Below, one piece after another: positions 1-7,435 of a stretch of DNA of 12,657 nt. Every line of letters starts with the position of its first letter. Within the stretch, counting starts at the first letter, position 1. This DNA is from Euperipatoides rowelli (taxonomy: Eukaryota; Onychophora; Udeonychophora; Euonychophora; Peripatopsidae). The translations under genes were made by a program, and so were the position numbers. The stretch lies in assembly GCA_003024985.2 (NCBI GenBank), contig PXIH01S0042490.1, one strand, 5' to 3'. The notes below the pieces were generated by a model that worked only from the letters and a program-made list of their open reading frames with translations, did not search any database and had not been told where the DNA came from.

Positions 1-1182
1 TATAAGTAGATACAATATGCTAGTTGATCAGGAACAAAAAAATCCACTATGCAATCAGATTTCAGAATTTAGTCAAATGACAATCCCCGCCCTCCCTTTC
101 TATGTATAATTTTTCTATTTTTAGTTCAAAGGGCATATTTCATATGGTTGAATTGGAAGTCACCATGATTACATGATAACTTACTATACAAATTGGTTGA
201 CATTATAGAACTTGATTTAAAACACATGAGTGTTATTGATGCCAAATTTTCAAAAGGTCATGTAAAATGTCATTTTAAAGTTTCTGGTGGAATGTATTAC
301 GATGGTTGTCTTTTATGTGATGCATCTTTTTATTTTTGAGTTATCACATTAGGGATTATTTGTGGGTACTGTGTCTAGAACTTGATTTGCAAATCATAGA
401 AAGCTGTTTTTTTTTTTTAATTGAAAGTTTAGTCAATGAAAGGAATCATATTAATGGTTATTGTAGGTTTGGAATTTTAAAATTTGTCCTAGTGGATTAA
501 TATTTTATGTGTAGATAGAAATAATCTTTTTTTTTAAGAAAATATAAATTTTTCTATGAGTTATAGTTTGTGAATTATTTCAGATAATGTAATTTAAAAA
601 TATTAATATTAATAAAAAGGCCTGAGAGGTTCTATCTAAATCCCATCATTTCTGTGCCATAAGGATTTATTCTCTCCATAGACCCTGAGTCAAGTAGTTT
701 GAATGTGCTGATTCTGAAGCTCTCATCCATTGACAAAGAAGTTGATAAAGAAAGCTGGGCTCAACCAATCACAATCCATTTATAAAAACAAATCAGTTAT
801 TCCATTTGAATTTGATCTTGATCTTTATGTATAGAAAATATAAATAGTAATTCTTATTCAAGTTGACCTTGAATATATATAAATAAAAAAACAAATAGTA
901 GCCCAGTCTATAGAATCATAATTATTTACTGTTTCATGCAATAAATAAAAAGGAGACTTTAGTTTCAATCATTTCATCAAATAACTATTATAGTAAATAT
1001 TATACCATTTTGCAATGAAGTCTGGAATACTCGGATAAATGAAAATTTAATATCATTATTGAAAGAAGATGATTAATGTTTAGAAACATTATCAATTGCA
1101 TTACTATAAAATAATGTTTTAAATTGCCATTTAAGAATTAAAAAGAAAATTGCTGATATTGATGTCATAATGGTAGATACAG
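1..1182. other. AT-rich non-coding stretch, no gene recognised
   Basis: This stretch is dominated by A/T runs, including poly-T near 407-418. No codon pattern or splice-bounded open frame here matches a family I know. Two short open frames stand out by slightly higher complexity: 169-339 (57 codons) and 663-785 (about 40 codons, with a TCTCCATAG acceptor-like string just before it). Neither has a good donor site or a recognisable product. If the receptor gene downstream extends leftward, this is probably intron sequence. Confidence 0.5.
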
Positions 1183-1268
1183 TTTCGCTATGCAAAACCT
1201 ATAACACGTTATATTTTTTTTCATGCCGAATGCACAATCACTATGGATATTTACTGGCCATCATCATT
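1183..1268 (+). CDS. Weak candidate exon: ECL2/TM5 start of the GPR158-like receptor
   Basis: An open frame runs from 1110 to about 1331. Part of it (YGYLLAIII, ending at 1268) can be joined in phase 0 to the TM5 codons at 1751. That join gives the same 14-residue spacing between an aromatic residue and the TM5 tryptophan as I remember for GPR158 (the WDY...W segment). The candidate acceptor is AG at 1181-1182 and the candidate donor is GTTATA at 1269. Both sites are poor: there is no pyrimidine tract, and the donor lacks the usual GTRAG. Open frames of this length arise by chance in AT-rich DNA, so this is a hypothesis only. Confidence 0.18.
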
Positions 1269-1745
1269 GTTATACACATTAATAAGATTTATGAGAATAA
1301 GTTTTTTTTAAAAAAAATATTTTTATTAAAATAAAAGAAATCAATAGCACACAAGTTGGTAGTGCATGATTTGATAAGTATGTTGATTCTAAAGAAAGTG
1401 CCTGTAAAAAGTATCAATGTCCCCACCACTCTCACATCAAGTTAAAATATGTTTATGGAGATGTTGTGGATATTCTGATTTATTAGAACAGAATGTCATT
1501 CATGTCAAAGTAATAAACTTGTTCATAAACTACACAAAATGTAAACTTTTGAGAAGTATAACAGTCACCTCCTCCCACAATAAATAGAAGTTATTAAGAA
1601 TATTTAAATTATTTATTACAGTGATTTAAACCATCTTTGGTATTTAATCTTTAAATACAATATGTATTTCTAATGCTTTTACTATTATATAGATTTGTTT
1701 TACTATATAATATATGTTATCTTTATTTTTATTTACTTAATCTAG

Positions 1746-1884
1746 GGCAGTGCATTTTCTTATTTTGGGGTGTTTATCTATGCTTTAGAGTAAGAAAAGC
1801 TCCATCTCATTTTAATGAAAGTCGATTCATCACTCTTGCCATTTATAATGCAATATGCATGAGTACATTCCTTTTTATTATAAG
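1746..1884 (+). CDS. Exon of a class C GPCR (GPR158/179-like): TM5, intracellular loop 3, TM6
   Basis: This exon encodes about 45 residues with the order hydrophobic segment (CIFLFWGVYLC), basic loop (RVRKAPSHFNESRF), hydrophobic segment (ITLAIYNAICMSTFLFII). The pattern W-GVYLC-x2-VR-x2-PS-x-F-x-E-x-R, followed by an N and later IR, is what the GPR158/GPR179 orphan or metabotropic glycine receptor group shows at TM5-ICL3-TM6. It fits mGluR or GABA-B less well. These receptors sit in the plasma membrane. The 3' splice site is a T-rich tract ending TCTAG at 1745. A second AG at 1750 would start the exon at TGC in phase 0, dropping a Gln that aligns with the TM5 Glu of GPR158. The 5' splice site is AAG|GTAAGA at 1884/1885 and leaves an incomplete codon (AG). 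The frame upstream of 1745 is open to 1673, but that part looks like pyrimidine tract rather than protein. Confidence 0.75.
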
Positions 1885-3065
1885 GTAAGATCAAATTTTC
1901 ATTTTAAAATCTTTCTCCAAATCCACTCTTTGCTATCTCTATTTCCTCTTATCTTAATTCATTCCAGCCTAAGAACCACAGCCTTTGAAAACTGTGTGAG
2001 ACCCACTTGAAGCTCACCATAAAGGTTTGAATCAAAGAAACCTCATGACATTAATTAATTTTTCAAAGTAAAATAAACATTTTTTTCTCTATATTTTGTA
2101 TTTTTTTGTAAATTAATTAAGAACTAGCAGTTAGACCCAGTACTTCACTGAATCACTGTATGTGGATAATTTAGTACCAAAATTATAAATGGACATGCAT
2201 AGTTTCAAACACCTAACCTGTCTTTTCTAATAATCATACATACATTAGTCTATTAGTCTCATTCATGACAAGTATCCTCCTTTTGCTCACCATGGACATT
2301 TGTATGCACGGTACAGTAACTTCACTTGCCATTTCACCTCATTAATCATACACTTATTAGCCTCATTAAGTATATACAATTACCATTTGTTTAGTTAGCA
2401 AAGTAACATACATTAATACTATGATTAATTATATAATATTATATATAAACTACATAAGGCAACTCACAAATTGGTTTATGTTGTTTATCTTACTAGCTAC
2501 AAAATAATACAATCCCATATTAAAACATCCATGCCCCATTGTGTCTAATCTTATTCCAGCACATTTCTCCCTTTGAAATGAGATATTTACAGTCAACTGT
2601 TTCTCTGTGGGAGCTTCATAAGCCTTCTACTCTTGGTATAGTTTTCAACCTTATCCCAGGTTCCTCTCTTTGCTTTTCAGTATCTATGAATTTGTTATCT
2701 CCTTCCATCCCTTCAGTTTTCCTGTCTTACTCATCATTTGGCACCACTGCAGTTAGGGCCAAGATAGGATGGGAAATCACATTGGATTTTATTTAAAGAT
2801 AATTAAAAATTAAATATAAGAAAGAAGAGATTGAGTGTAGTAAAGATGGAAGAATGTAAATTATGTAAATTAGTTGTAAATAGACATAAATTCTCTTAAA
2901 ATAATTATTTTAAAAATAAACGAACTATGTTACTTTAAGAAGATTTAAACAATTAAATTGTTTGTTGTTAGTAAAAATTATGAAATTAATATTTATTTTA
3001 TCAGATTTATTCTAAATATTTATTCCAATTTAACCAGTTATTAATATTTTTCTTATCTTTCCTAG
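1885..3065 (+). other. Intron between the TM5-TM6 and TM7 exons
   Basis: This interval starts GTAAGA and ends TTTCTTATCTTTCCTAG, giving good donor and acceptor sites. It is mostly AT-rich. A richer-composition island at about 2525-2800 contains an 85-codon open frame on the + strand with no recognisable domain and an antisense strand that also looks repeat-like. It is probably an old repeat fragment. At 2225-2375 there is a loose internal repetition of an AATCATACA...TTAG/CCTCATT theme, repeated about 110 bases apart. I see no gene here apart from the flanking exons. Confidence 0.65.
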
Positions 3066-3171
3066 AATGACAGTAGCTATGAACTATGGACAAAATGTTA
3101 TTTACCTTCTCTGGATGATAGATTTACATATTCATGTGACATTTACTGGTTTACTTATTACCATGCCAAAG
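3066..3171 (+). CDS. Exon of a class C GPCR (GPR158/179-like): extracellular loop 3 and TM7
   Basis: The first base (A) completes the AG left by exon 1746-1884 to give Arg (AGA), and then 35 codons follow. The exon encodes MTVAMNYGQNVIYLLWM, then IDLHIHVTFTGLLITMPK. The H-x-H-x-T-x-T-G-L-L-x-x-x-PK pattern is the TM7 signature I know from GPR158/179 (HTHLTVT...LLIPK), and PK marks the cytoplasmic end of TM7. The acceptor is TTTCCTAG at 3065 and the donor is AAG|GTAATA at 3171/3172, so the exon ends in phase 0. The correct phase at both junctions with an AG-GT frame across 1.2 kb of intron is strong evidence that these two exons belong to one gene. A second open frame through the same bases also looks protein-like, but it is out of phase with the neighbouring exons. 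Confidence 0.78.
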
Positions 3172-3456
3172 GTAATATTTTAAATGGTACTCTATATTAG
3201 ACTAACTGATCATATCTATTAAACTAATTTGTTATTGGTATAATTTTTTTAATTAAATGCTAAACTATTTTACAAGGCTGTAGTGTTTATTAAAGAACAA
3301 TATTTGTTCTATCATTATATCTAATGGAGCACATTGAAAACAAAACTTTAAAAAGATCGATTTAAACAAATTGTTCTAAATGTTATTTGTTAATTATACA
3401 CTATTTCTAATACAAAATATCAGATAAAAGTAAGCATCTTATAAATTTATTTCCAG

Positions 3457-3576
3457 CTGTATTTAATTTATAGTGGAAAAGGAAACAACATGTCAAGAAC
3501 TAAAGATACAAGCCAAATTTCAACATCTAAAGTAGCACAGGTTCATCCAGATTTAAAGGAAGAAAAATATTTCAAG
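3457..3576 (+). CDS. Exon of a class C GPCR: start of the cytoplasmic tail
   Basis: This exon is exactly 40 codons, phase 0 at both ends. It starts LYLIYSGKGNNMSRTK directly after the PK that ends TM7, a typical juxtamembrane tail for class C receptors: hydrophobic/aromatic, then Gly and basic residues. It continues with a Ser/Thr/Lys-rich stretch and ends HPDLKEEKYFK. The acceptor is TTTATTTCCAG at 3456 and the donor is AAG|GTAATA at 3576/3577, the same donor hexamer as the preceding exon. The next intron is 3577-4459 if splicing goes to exon 4460. A later AG at 3471-3472 could also serve as acceptor, but it would break the phase with TM7. Confidence 0.7.
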
Positions 3577-3718
3577 GTAATAGTGTTTTACTTTAAAATA
3601 CAACTACAATCTAAACCTATCAGCCTAAATAAATCTGTGAAAACGTCAGAAATATATATTGTATTCAACACTTTGGTGTAATTTATACTTAAAAGACATT
3701 TTTTTCTGTATTTGTTAT

Positions 3719-3734
3719 AAAAATTACAAATTTT
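3719..3734. repeat. Target-site duplication of SINE copy 1 (left)
   Basis: AAAAATTACAAATTTT pairs with 3982-3997 on the other side of the SINE, with one A/G mismatch near the end. Confidence 0.8.
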
Positions 3735-3981
3735 CGCCACCGAGGCATATGCTGAGGTGTACAGGTCCGCGCCTTGGCTTGGGCAGTTAAGGAACGGTTT
3801 TTTCCCTAGCTTTAACAGCTCGCCTAGGGTTTTGGGGTTTTTCCAAGTACGTTACCCTTGTAACATCAAGGAACGTGTATTTTGTGTTTCAATCAGATAT
3901 TATATAGTCAATTATAAGTTTAAATTAAGTAACCATAAAAATAAATTTCTTCTCCTCTTGGAGAGGAAATTTATTTTTTTA
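3735..3981 (+). mobile_element. tRNA-derived SINE, 5'-truncated copy (copy 1)
   Basis: This copy aligns by eye along its whole length with 4162-4416. Shared blocks are the ACATATG/GCATATG region of the tRNA-like head, GGGCAGTTAAGGAA, TTTTTTCCCT, TAACAGCTC, and the 3' terminal TTTCTTCTCC...GGA(G/a)GGAAATTTATTTT. It lacks the A box and its B box is degraded (AGGTCCGCGCC against GGTTCGATCCC in copy 2), so it is a 5'-truncated or older copy. A 16-base target-site duplication flanks it, AAAAATTACAAATTTT at 3719-3734 and AAAAATTACAAGTTTT at 3982-3997, with one mismatch. This indicates LINE-type target-primed insertion. The 106-codon open frame across it is incidental. Confidence 0.82.
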
Positions 3982-3997
3982 AAAAATTACAAGTTTT
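3982..3997. repeat. Target-site duplication of SINE copy 1 (right)
   Basis: AAAAATTACAAGTTTT is the right-hand partner of 3719-3734. Confidence 0.8.
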
Positions 3998-4149
3998 GGT
4001 GGATCTCATATATTAAGATAATACCTTCTATCTATTATTTTATATTAAAAGATAATCATACTCCAGAGATAAAATGAAACATTTTAAAAATTTCTAAAGA
4101 TAAGCTATGATTGAATCAATAAACTAGTAGAAAGAGTCATAATGAAATA

Positions 4150-4161
4150 AGAAAGTGCCAT
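4150..4161. repeat. Target-site duplication of SINE copy 2 (left)
   Basis: AGAAAGTGCCAT is identical to 4417-4428. Confidence 0.88.
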
Positions 4162-4416
4162 TGTCTTGGTTCGTTGGTGGTCGAGTGGGTTTCTACTCGA
4201 TGAACCTGAGACATATGCCGGGGGTTACAGGTTCGATCCCCAGCTAGGGCAGTTAAGGAAAGGATTTTTTCCCTAAGCTATAACAGCTCCCCTTGGGTTT
4301 TTTCCCGGTAAAGGAACCTGTTTCTGGTGTATTTAATATCAATTTATTATTATTAATTTATTAAGTAAACACAAAAAATACATTTCTTCTCCTGTTGGAG
4401 GGGAAATTTATTTTAT
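4162..4416 (+). mobile_element. tRNA-derived SINE, full-length copy (copy 2)
   Basis: The head has an internal RNA polymerase III promoter. An A-box-like TGGTCGAGTGGG at about 4178-4189 is embedded in a perfect stem TCGAGT...ACTCGA, and a near-consensus B box GGTTCGATCCC lies at about 4231-4241. The non-tRNA body follows (GGGCAGTTAAGGAAA, then CTATAACAGCTCC), and a 3' hairpin-containing tail ends in TTTATTTTAT. A perfect 12-base target-site duplication, AGAAAGTGCCAT, flanks it at 4150-4161 and 4417-4428, so the ends are well fixed. It lies in the same orientation as the receptor gene, and its 3' edge is only 43 bases upstream of the next exon. I do not recognise the named family. Confidence 0.87.
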
Positions 4417-4428
4417 AGAAAGTGCCAT
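4417..4428. repeat. Target-site duplication of SINE copy 2 (right)
   Basis: AGAAAGTGCCAT is identical to 4150-4161. It ends 31 bases before the exon that starts at 4460. Confidence 0.88.
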
Positions 4429-4459
4429 AAAATAGGACATTAACTACCTGATCATTCAG

Positions 4460-4660
4460 AAAAATGGATTGATCAGAAAACAAAAAACGGTTCAGTTTTC
4501 AAAAAGCAGTCAAATATTATGCATTACCAAAAATCTATCAGAAAATGATAATGTTATTGATCCCAGCCAATTAAGCACTCAAAAACTTTCATTCTTCAGA
4601 TTTAGGCTGTCAACTCCAATGGAAACACTCATTGACACATCTGAAAGACAGATCTCTTGA
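4460..4660 (+). CDS. Probable terminal coding exon of the GPR158-like receptor (C-terminal tail, stop)
   Basis: After the acceptor ATCATTCAG at 4459 the frame is open for 66 codons in phase 0, matching the phase-0 end of exon 3457-3576. It ends in TGA at 4658-4660. The product is a hydrophilic tail: KNGLIRKQKTVQFSKSS, then ITKNLSENDNVIDPSQ, ending LIDTSERQIS. It is rich in Ser, Lys, Asn and Gln, with several S/T sites next to basic residues, and has no membrane segment. Joined to the previous exon it gives a tail of about 106 residues after TM7, far shorter than the several-hundred-residue tail of vertebrate GPR158/179. I do not recognise tail homology, so the exon rests on the splice site, phase and open length. 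Exon 11185-11277 could be an alternative to it. Confidence 0.58.
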   Translation, partial: KNGLIRKQKTVQFSKSSQILCITKNLSENDNVIDPSQLSTQKLSFFRFRLSTPMETLIDTSERQIS

Positions 4661-4950
4661 TAACTTGGCTCCCAGCCAACATCCTGTTATACCAAATGAA
4701 TGAATGTTGCAAACCAATACACTGGTCATGTAACAGTTTGCATTTTAATATTGTCTTCTTATACTTTTTCCTAAATAGTGGTAGAGATGAAGGTTGACTC
4801 TGTTCTACCTATTGCTAGATTCTGCAGAACATCACTGTTCATGTGTGGATTGTTATATGCTATGTTAACATCAATAATTTGAAGCATTGCACCATCTTTA
4901 ATGCAAATTAATAAGTCAAATAAACCTGCTGGTCACTTTTCATGATTTTT
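4661..4950 (+). other. Probable 3' UTR with poly(A) signal
   Basis: The stop at 4660 is followed by about 260 bases of non-coding, mixed-composition sequence and then AATAAA at 4919-4924. A T-rich, GT-containing stretch after it (TTTTCATGATTTTTACATTATTTTGTT) could serve as the downstream element. Transcript end is expected at roughly 4940-4950. Confidence 0.45.
4919..4924 (+). terminator. Polyadenylation signal AATAAA after exon 4460-4660
   Basis: The canonical hexamer lies 259 bases after the stop codon of the probable terminal exon. Such hexamers occur often by chance in AT-rich DNA, so its support comes from position. Confidence 0.45.
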
Positions 4951-5313
4951 ACATTATTTTGTTCAGACCCAACATTAATCAATAATGGTCATTTCTGGAG
5001 TAAATAGAGCTTCAGGGTTTGCTAGGCTGATGCTATACAAAAGTGGGCAATTTCGTGAGAATGGCAAAACAAAAAAGGCCAATAAAAAATTATTTCCATG
5101 TTCATCATAACTTTTTTAATTATTTGCACTTTTTTCGTTCCTTATTATTAAGAGAAGAACTGAAACAGACCATTCATCATAATAGTTGTTATATTTAAAA
5201 ATCTTATTTTTTATAATACTGTTTTCAATCACTACTCATAGATTTCCTACTCATTTTATTTTTTGTAGAGTATTAAAATTTACTACTTGTGTCCTTACTT
5301 GAGGGCATTATGG
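4951..5313. other. Intergenic or intronic AT-rich DNA, nothing recognised
   Basis: Mostly A/T-rich sequence with short T runs. I see no open frame, splice-bounded exon or repeat structure that I can support. Confidence 0.5.
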
Positions 5314-5470
5314 TTTTTTTTTTTTTTTTTTTTTTTGGTACTGTCTGAGTGAAACATTTATTTGTGGAATTAGATTAGCCCGGGAAATGTACCCAACTAC
5401 CTTAGGAAAGTAGAACTTCCCACACACAACAATATGGTGGGGAGGGGCATGGAAAATATTTTAAATGTTA
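5314..5470 (-). pseudogene. 3' end of a retroposed polyadenylated transcript, minus strand
   Basis: A run of 23 T at 5314-5336 is, on the minus strand, a poly(A) tail. Twenty bases before it on that strand is AATAAA (TTTATT at 5357-5362 on the + strand). That is the spacing of a real mRNA 3' end, and genomic poly(A) at that point implies reverse transcription and insertion. The sequence just inside is GC-richer than its surroundings (CCCGGGCTAATC, GTAGTTGGGTAC on the minus strand). The 5' limit is unclear, and 5470 is only where the composition falls off. No clean target-site duplication was found. It could be a processed pseudogene or a LINE 3' end; I do not recognise the parent. Confidence 0.5.
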
Positions 5471-5987
5471 CCAAGAATGGACCAACCCGATTTTACTGTG
5501 GCTTTGTCCATCACTGAATAGAATCAATTTTGATTAAGATGCTTTTTAAATCAGTAACAATTAAATGAAAACACTGAAACAACTGAAAAAATATGATGAA
5601 AACACCAGTAGTAGAGTTATCAGTGCATTTGTTGGGTATAAACTCCTGATTTGGCAACTATAACAATAGTCTAAGCTGTGTTGGTGTCTGAACCTAGCTT
5701 GTCATGTTATTACTAAACATTTGCAAACATGCTGTGGTATGTGTTCACAGCCATACACCATCATCACCATGTGGTTTTCAATATTTTCTAAATAAAACCA
5801 AGATATTATGTATACAAAAAAATAGAAACAATTTCATTTGTCATTTTAGGAAGCATGGGGCTAATGCCTCCACAACCTGTAGGATAATCCATCACTGAAT
5901 GAGTAGAGTTTGATAAGGTGTTCTTTTAGATTTGAAAGAAGATAGTGGTAGTTTGGGAGGACCGATTTAACTATTTATTTACTATCA
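5471..5987. other. AT-rich DNA with a loose internal repeat
   Basis: No supported gene. TCCATCACTGAAT followed by (A/T)GA-rich sequence and TTTGAT(T)AAG occurs at about 5508-5542 and again at about 5889-5920, a diverged direct repeat about 381 bases apart. An open frame at 5704-5898 contains a possible acceptor (TTTGTCATTTTAG) but no matching donor or recognisable product. Part of this region may be the body of the retroposed transcript that ends at 5314. Confidence 0.4.
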
Positions 5988-6119
5988 TGTACAACTAACT
6001 ACAATAATGATAGACAGTTCATTACTAGATTTATAATAATTTACTAAGGTACTTGATGATAATGACAAGTGAAGCCATTACACCATTACAACTACTACAG
6101 AGCCCTCTAGCTCCTGACA
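5988..6119 (-). repeat. 3' LTR of the Gypsy element (132 bp)
   Basis: On the + strand it starts TGTACAACTAAC and ends GCTCCTGACA, so it has the TG...CA ends expected of an LTR (TGTCAGG...TTGTACA on the element strand). It matches 10600-10718 with about six substitutions in the main body, a few more at the last bases, and two indels. It carries an extra 12 bases near 6087-6103 (CCATTACA repeated) that the other LTR lacks. At 132 bp it is very short for a Gypsy LTR. Confidence 0.88.
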
Positions 6120-6146
6120 TCTCCCCTTTTTCCTTCATCCCCCTTT
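6120..6146 (-). other. Polypurine tract
   Basis: On the + strand this is TCTCCCCTTTTTCC followed by TTCATCCCCCTTTT, almost pure pyrimidine, so purine on the element strand. It touches the inner edge of the 3' LTR, where plus-strand DNA synthesis is primed in LTR elements. This position confirms both the LTR boundary and the minus-strand orientation. Confidence 0.8.
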
Positions 6147-6440
6147 TAACAAACATTGTTCTACAATGTATAATCATATAAAAAATAAAAATTATTGTAA
6201 TGTAACATTAGTAAAACATATATATTTTTTTAAAAGTTTATGCAGGTTTACTCCAGCTGCATTTTAATACAAGGATGTACTGTAAAAGAAAAAAATATTA
6301 AGTCTCCTAGTTTGATTAAACTAAAGTTTCTCTATACAACTTAGGTCACATAGTCTTTTAAATATCCTGGTCTTTTAGATATTCGGCCAGATCTAATTAT
6401 AACTGGTTCTCCCTACAATGGCTGCATAAATTTCATCTCC
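6147..6440 (-). other. Element 3' untranslated region
   Basis: AT-rich sequence between the pol stop (TGA read at 6443-6441) and the polypurine tract. No extra open frame such as env is visible, which agrees with a gag-pol-only element. Confidence 0.5.
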
Positions 6441-7435
6441 TCAGACTAACTTTTCCTCTTCTACTGCTTGATTAATATCAGTTGTGTGAAAATTGCCAAA
6501 GTCCACAGAGTTCTTTGTAGAATTAATGAACAAATCTCTTCTGTGCCTTCCCACTATGGATCCACCTTTCATAAGAACATTATAGGATCTGGGTCTTTGA
6601 TTTTTGGAAATAATTTTTGCTTCTGTTAATTCTCTTTGACCCATTTCAGGATTGACAAACACATTATCACCCACCTTGATATCCTTCAGTCTCCTGGATT
6701 TCAAATCATAAAAATATTTATATTTACGTTGCTTGTTTCTTAAGTTCCATTTGTGGTTTCAGTAAATCTTATTGGTGGCATTTGTTATGAGCTTATTTTT
6801 TGGAAGAAGACTCCTCACTGTTCTATATAACATTAGATCTGGAGGTGAATTAGCATTATCTATGATTGGAGTAGAATTGTATTCCAGCATGACCAGATGT
6901 GGATCCTTTTTTCATAATCTGCCTTTCTCCATATTTGTTTGACTGTCTGTATGTAACGTTCATTGGACTGTGGATACTTGGGACTTAATATCCTGTGCTG
7001 GATACCATATTCATTCATAAATTGTTGAAATGCTGCACTACTAAATTGGGAGCCATTATCAGAATATATAAGATTTGGTATGCCATACCTGGCAATCATC
7101 CTTTTTAATGCATTAATAGTCGTCAAAGATGGCATATCTCATATCTCGCAACTTTTCCACTTCAAAAGATTTACTGAACATGTCTACAACCAAAAGAAAG
7201 TATTTTCCTTTGTAGTAAAAATATCAGCCTAAATGTTGCCAAGGGCCTTGAGGTAGCTCCCTTTCCACCATAGATTGTTTTTCATTTTTCCTTTGAAATC
7301 GCTGGCACACAGTACAGTCGCTCACTAAATCTTTGATCTCCTTATTCATATGAGGCCAATATATAACATTCCATGCTCTACTTTTGCACTTTTGTATCCC
7401 TAAATGATTATAGTGTATTTTTCTGCAATATTTCA
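6441..7435 (-). pseudogene. pol: Gypsy integrase domain remnant
   Basis: The HHCC zinc-binding N-terminus lies at 7413-7303: His pair in IHYNHLGIQK, then WP-M and a CTVC Cys pair. The catalytic core follows. The first Asp codon (GAT read at 7225-7223) survives only in a shifted frame because the reading frame hits TGA there. The second Asp is in YSDNGSQF (codon 7060-7058) and the Glu is in SNERYIQTVK (codon 6961-6959). Only 32 residues separate Asp and Glu where the family has 35, so three residues are missing just before the Glu. The C-terminal domain at 6704-6441 shows KSRRLKDIKVGDNVFV and RPRSYNVL, the usual GPY/F-type end, followed by TGA. An in-frame stop and frame changes lie between 6705 and 6860. 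Integrase would insert the cDNA; this copy cannot. Confidence 0.9.

Larger units (their letters stand above)
3577..4459 (+). other. Intron carrying two SINE copies
   Basis: The donor is GTAATA and the acceptor is CTACCTGATCATTCAG, a modest pyrimidine tract with a plausible branch region in TTAAC. More than half of this 883-base intron consists of two same-orientation copies of one tRNA-derived SINE (3735-3981 and 4162-4416) with their target-site duplications. The rest is AT-rich spacer. Confidence 0.6.

Noticed and set aside
169-339. 57-codon open frame ending in CDASFYF
   Set aside because: Protein-like by eye, but without splice sites or a family match. Frames of this length are expected by chance.
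663-785. 40-codon open frame after TCTCCATAG
   Set aside because: It has an acceptor-like start but ends in TAA with no poly(A) signal close by and no family match.
2539-2796. 85-codon open frame in the first intron
   Set aside because: It lies between two well-supported exons and is out of phase with them. It has no domain and the region looks repeat-derived.
3757-4077. 106-codon open frame on the + strand
   Set aside because: It lies almost wholly inside SINE copy 1 and its duplication; the product is low-complexity Phe/Lys/Ile and resembles no protein.
4162-4260. Functional tRNA gene
   Set aside because: The A and B boxes are present, but no acceptor stem closes and the sequence continues into a SINE body with target-site duplications.
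5704-5898. 64-codon open frame with an internal acceptor-like TTTTAG
   Set aside because: No donor, no recognisable product and no phase link to other exons.
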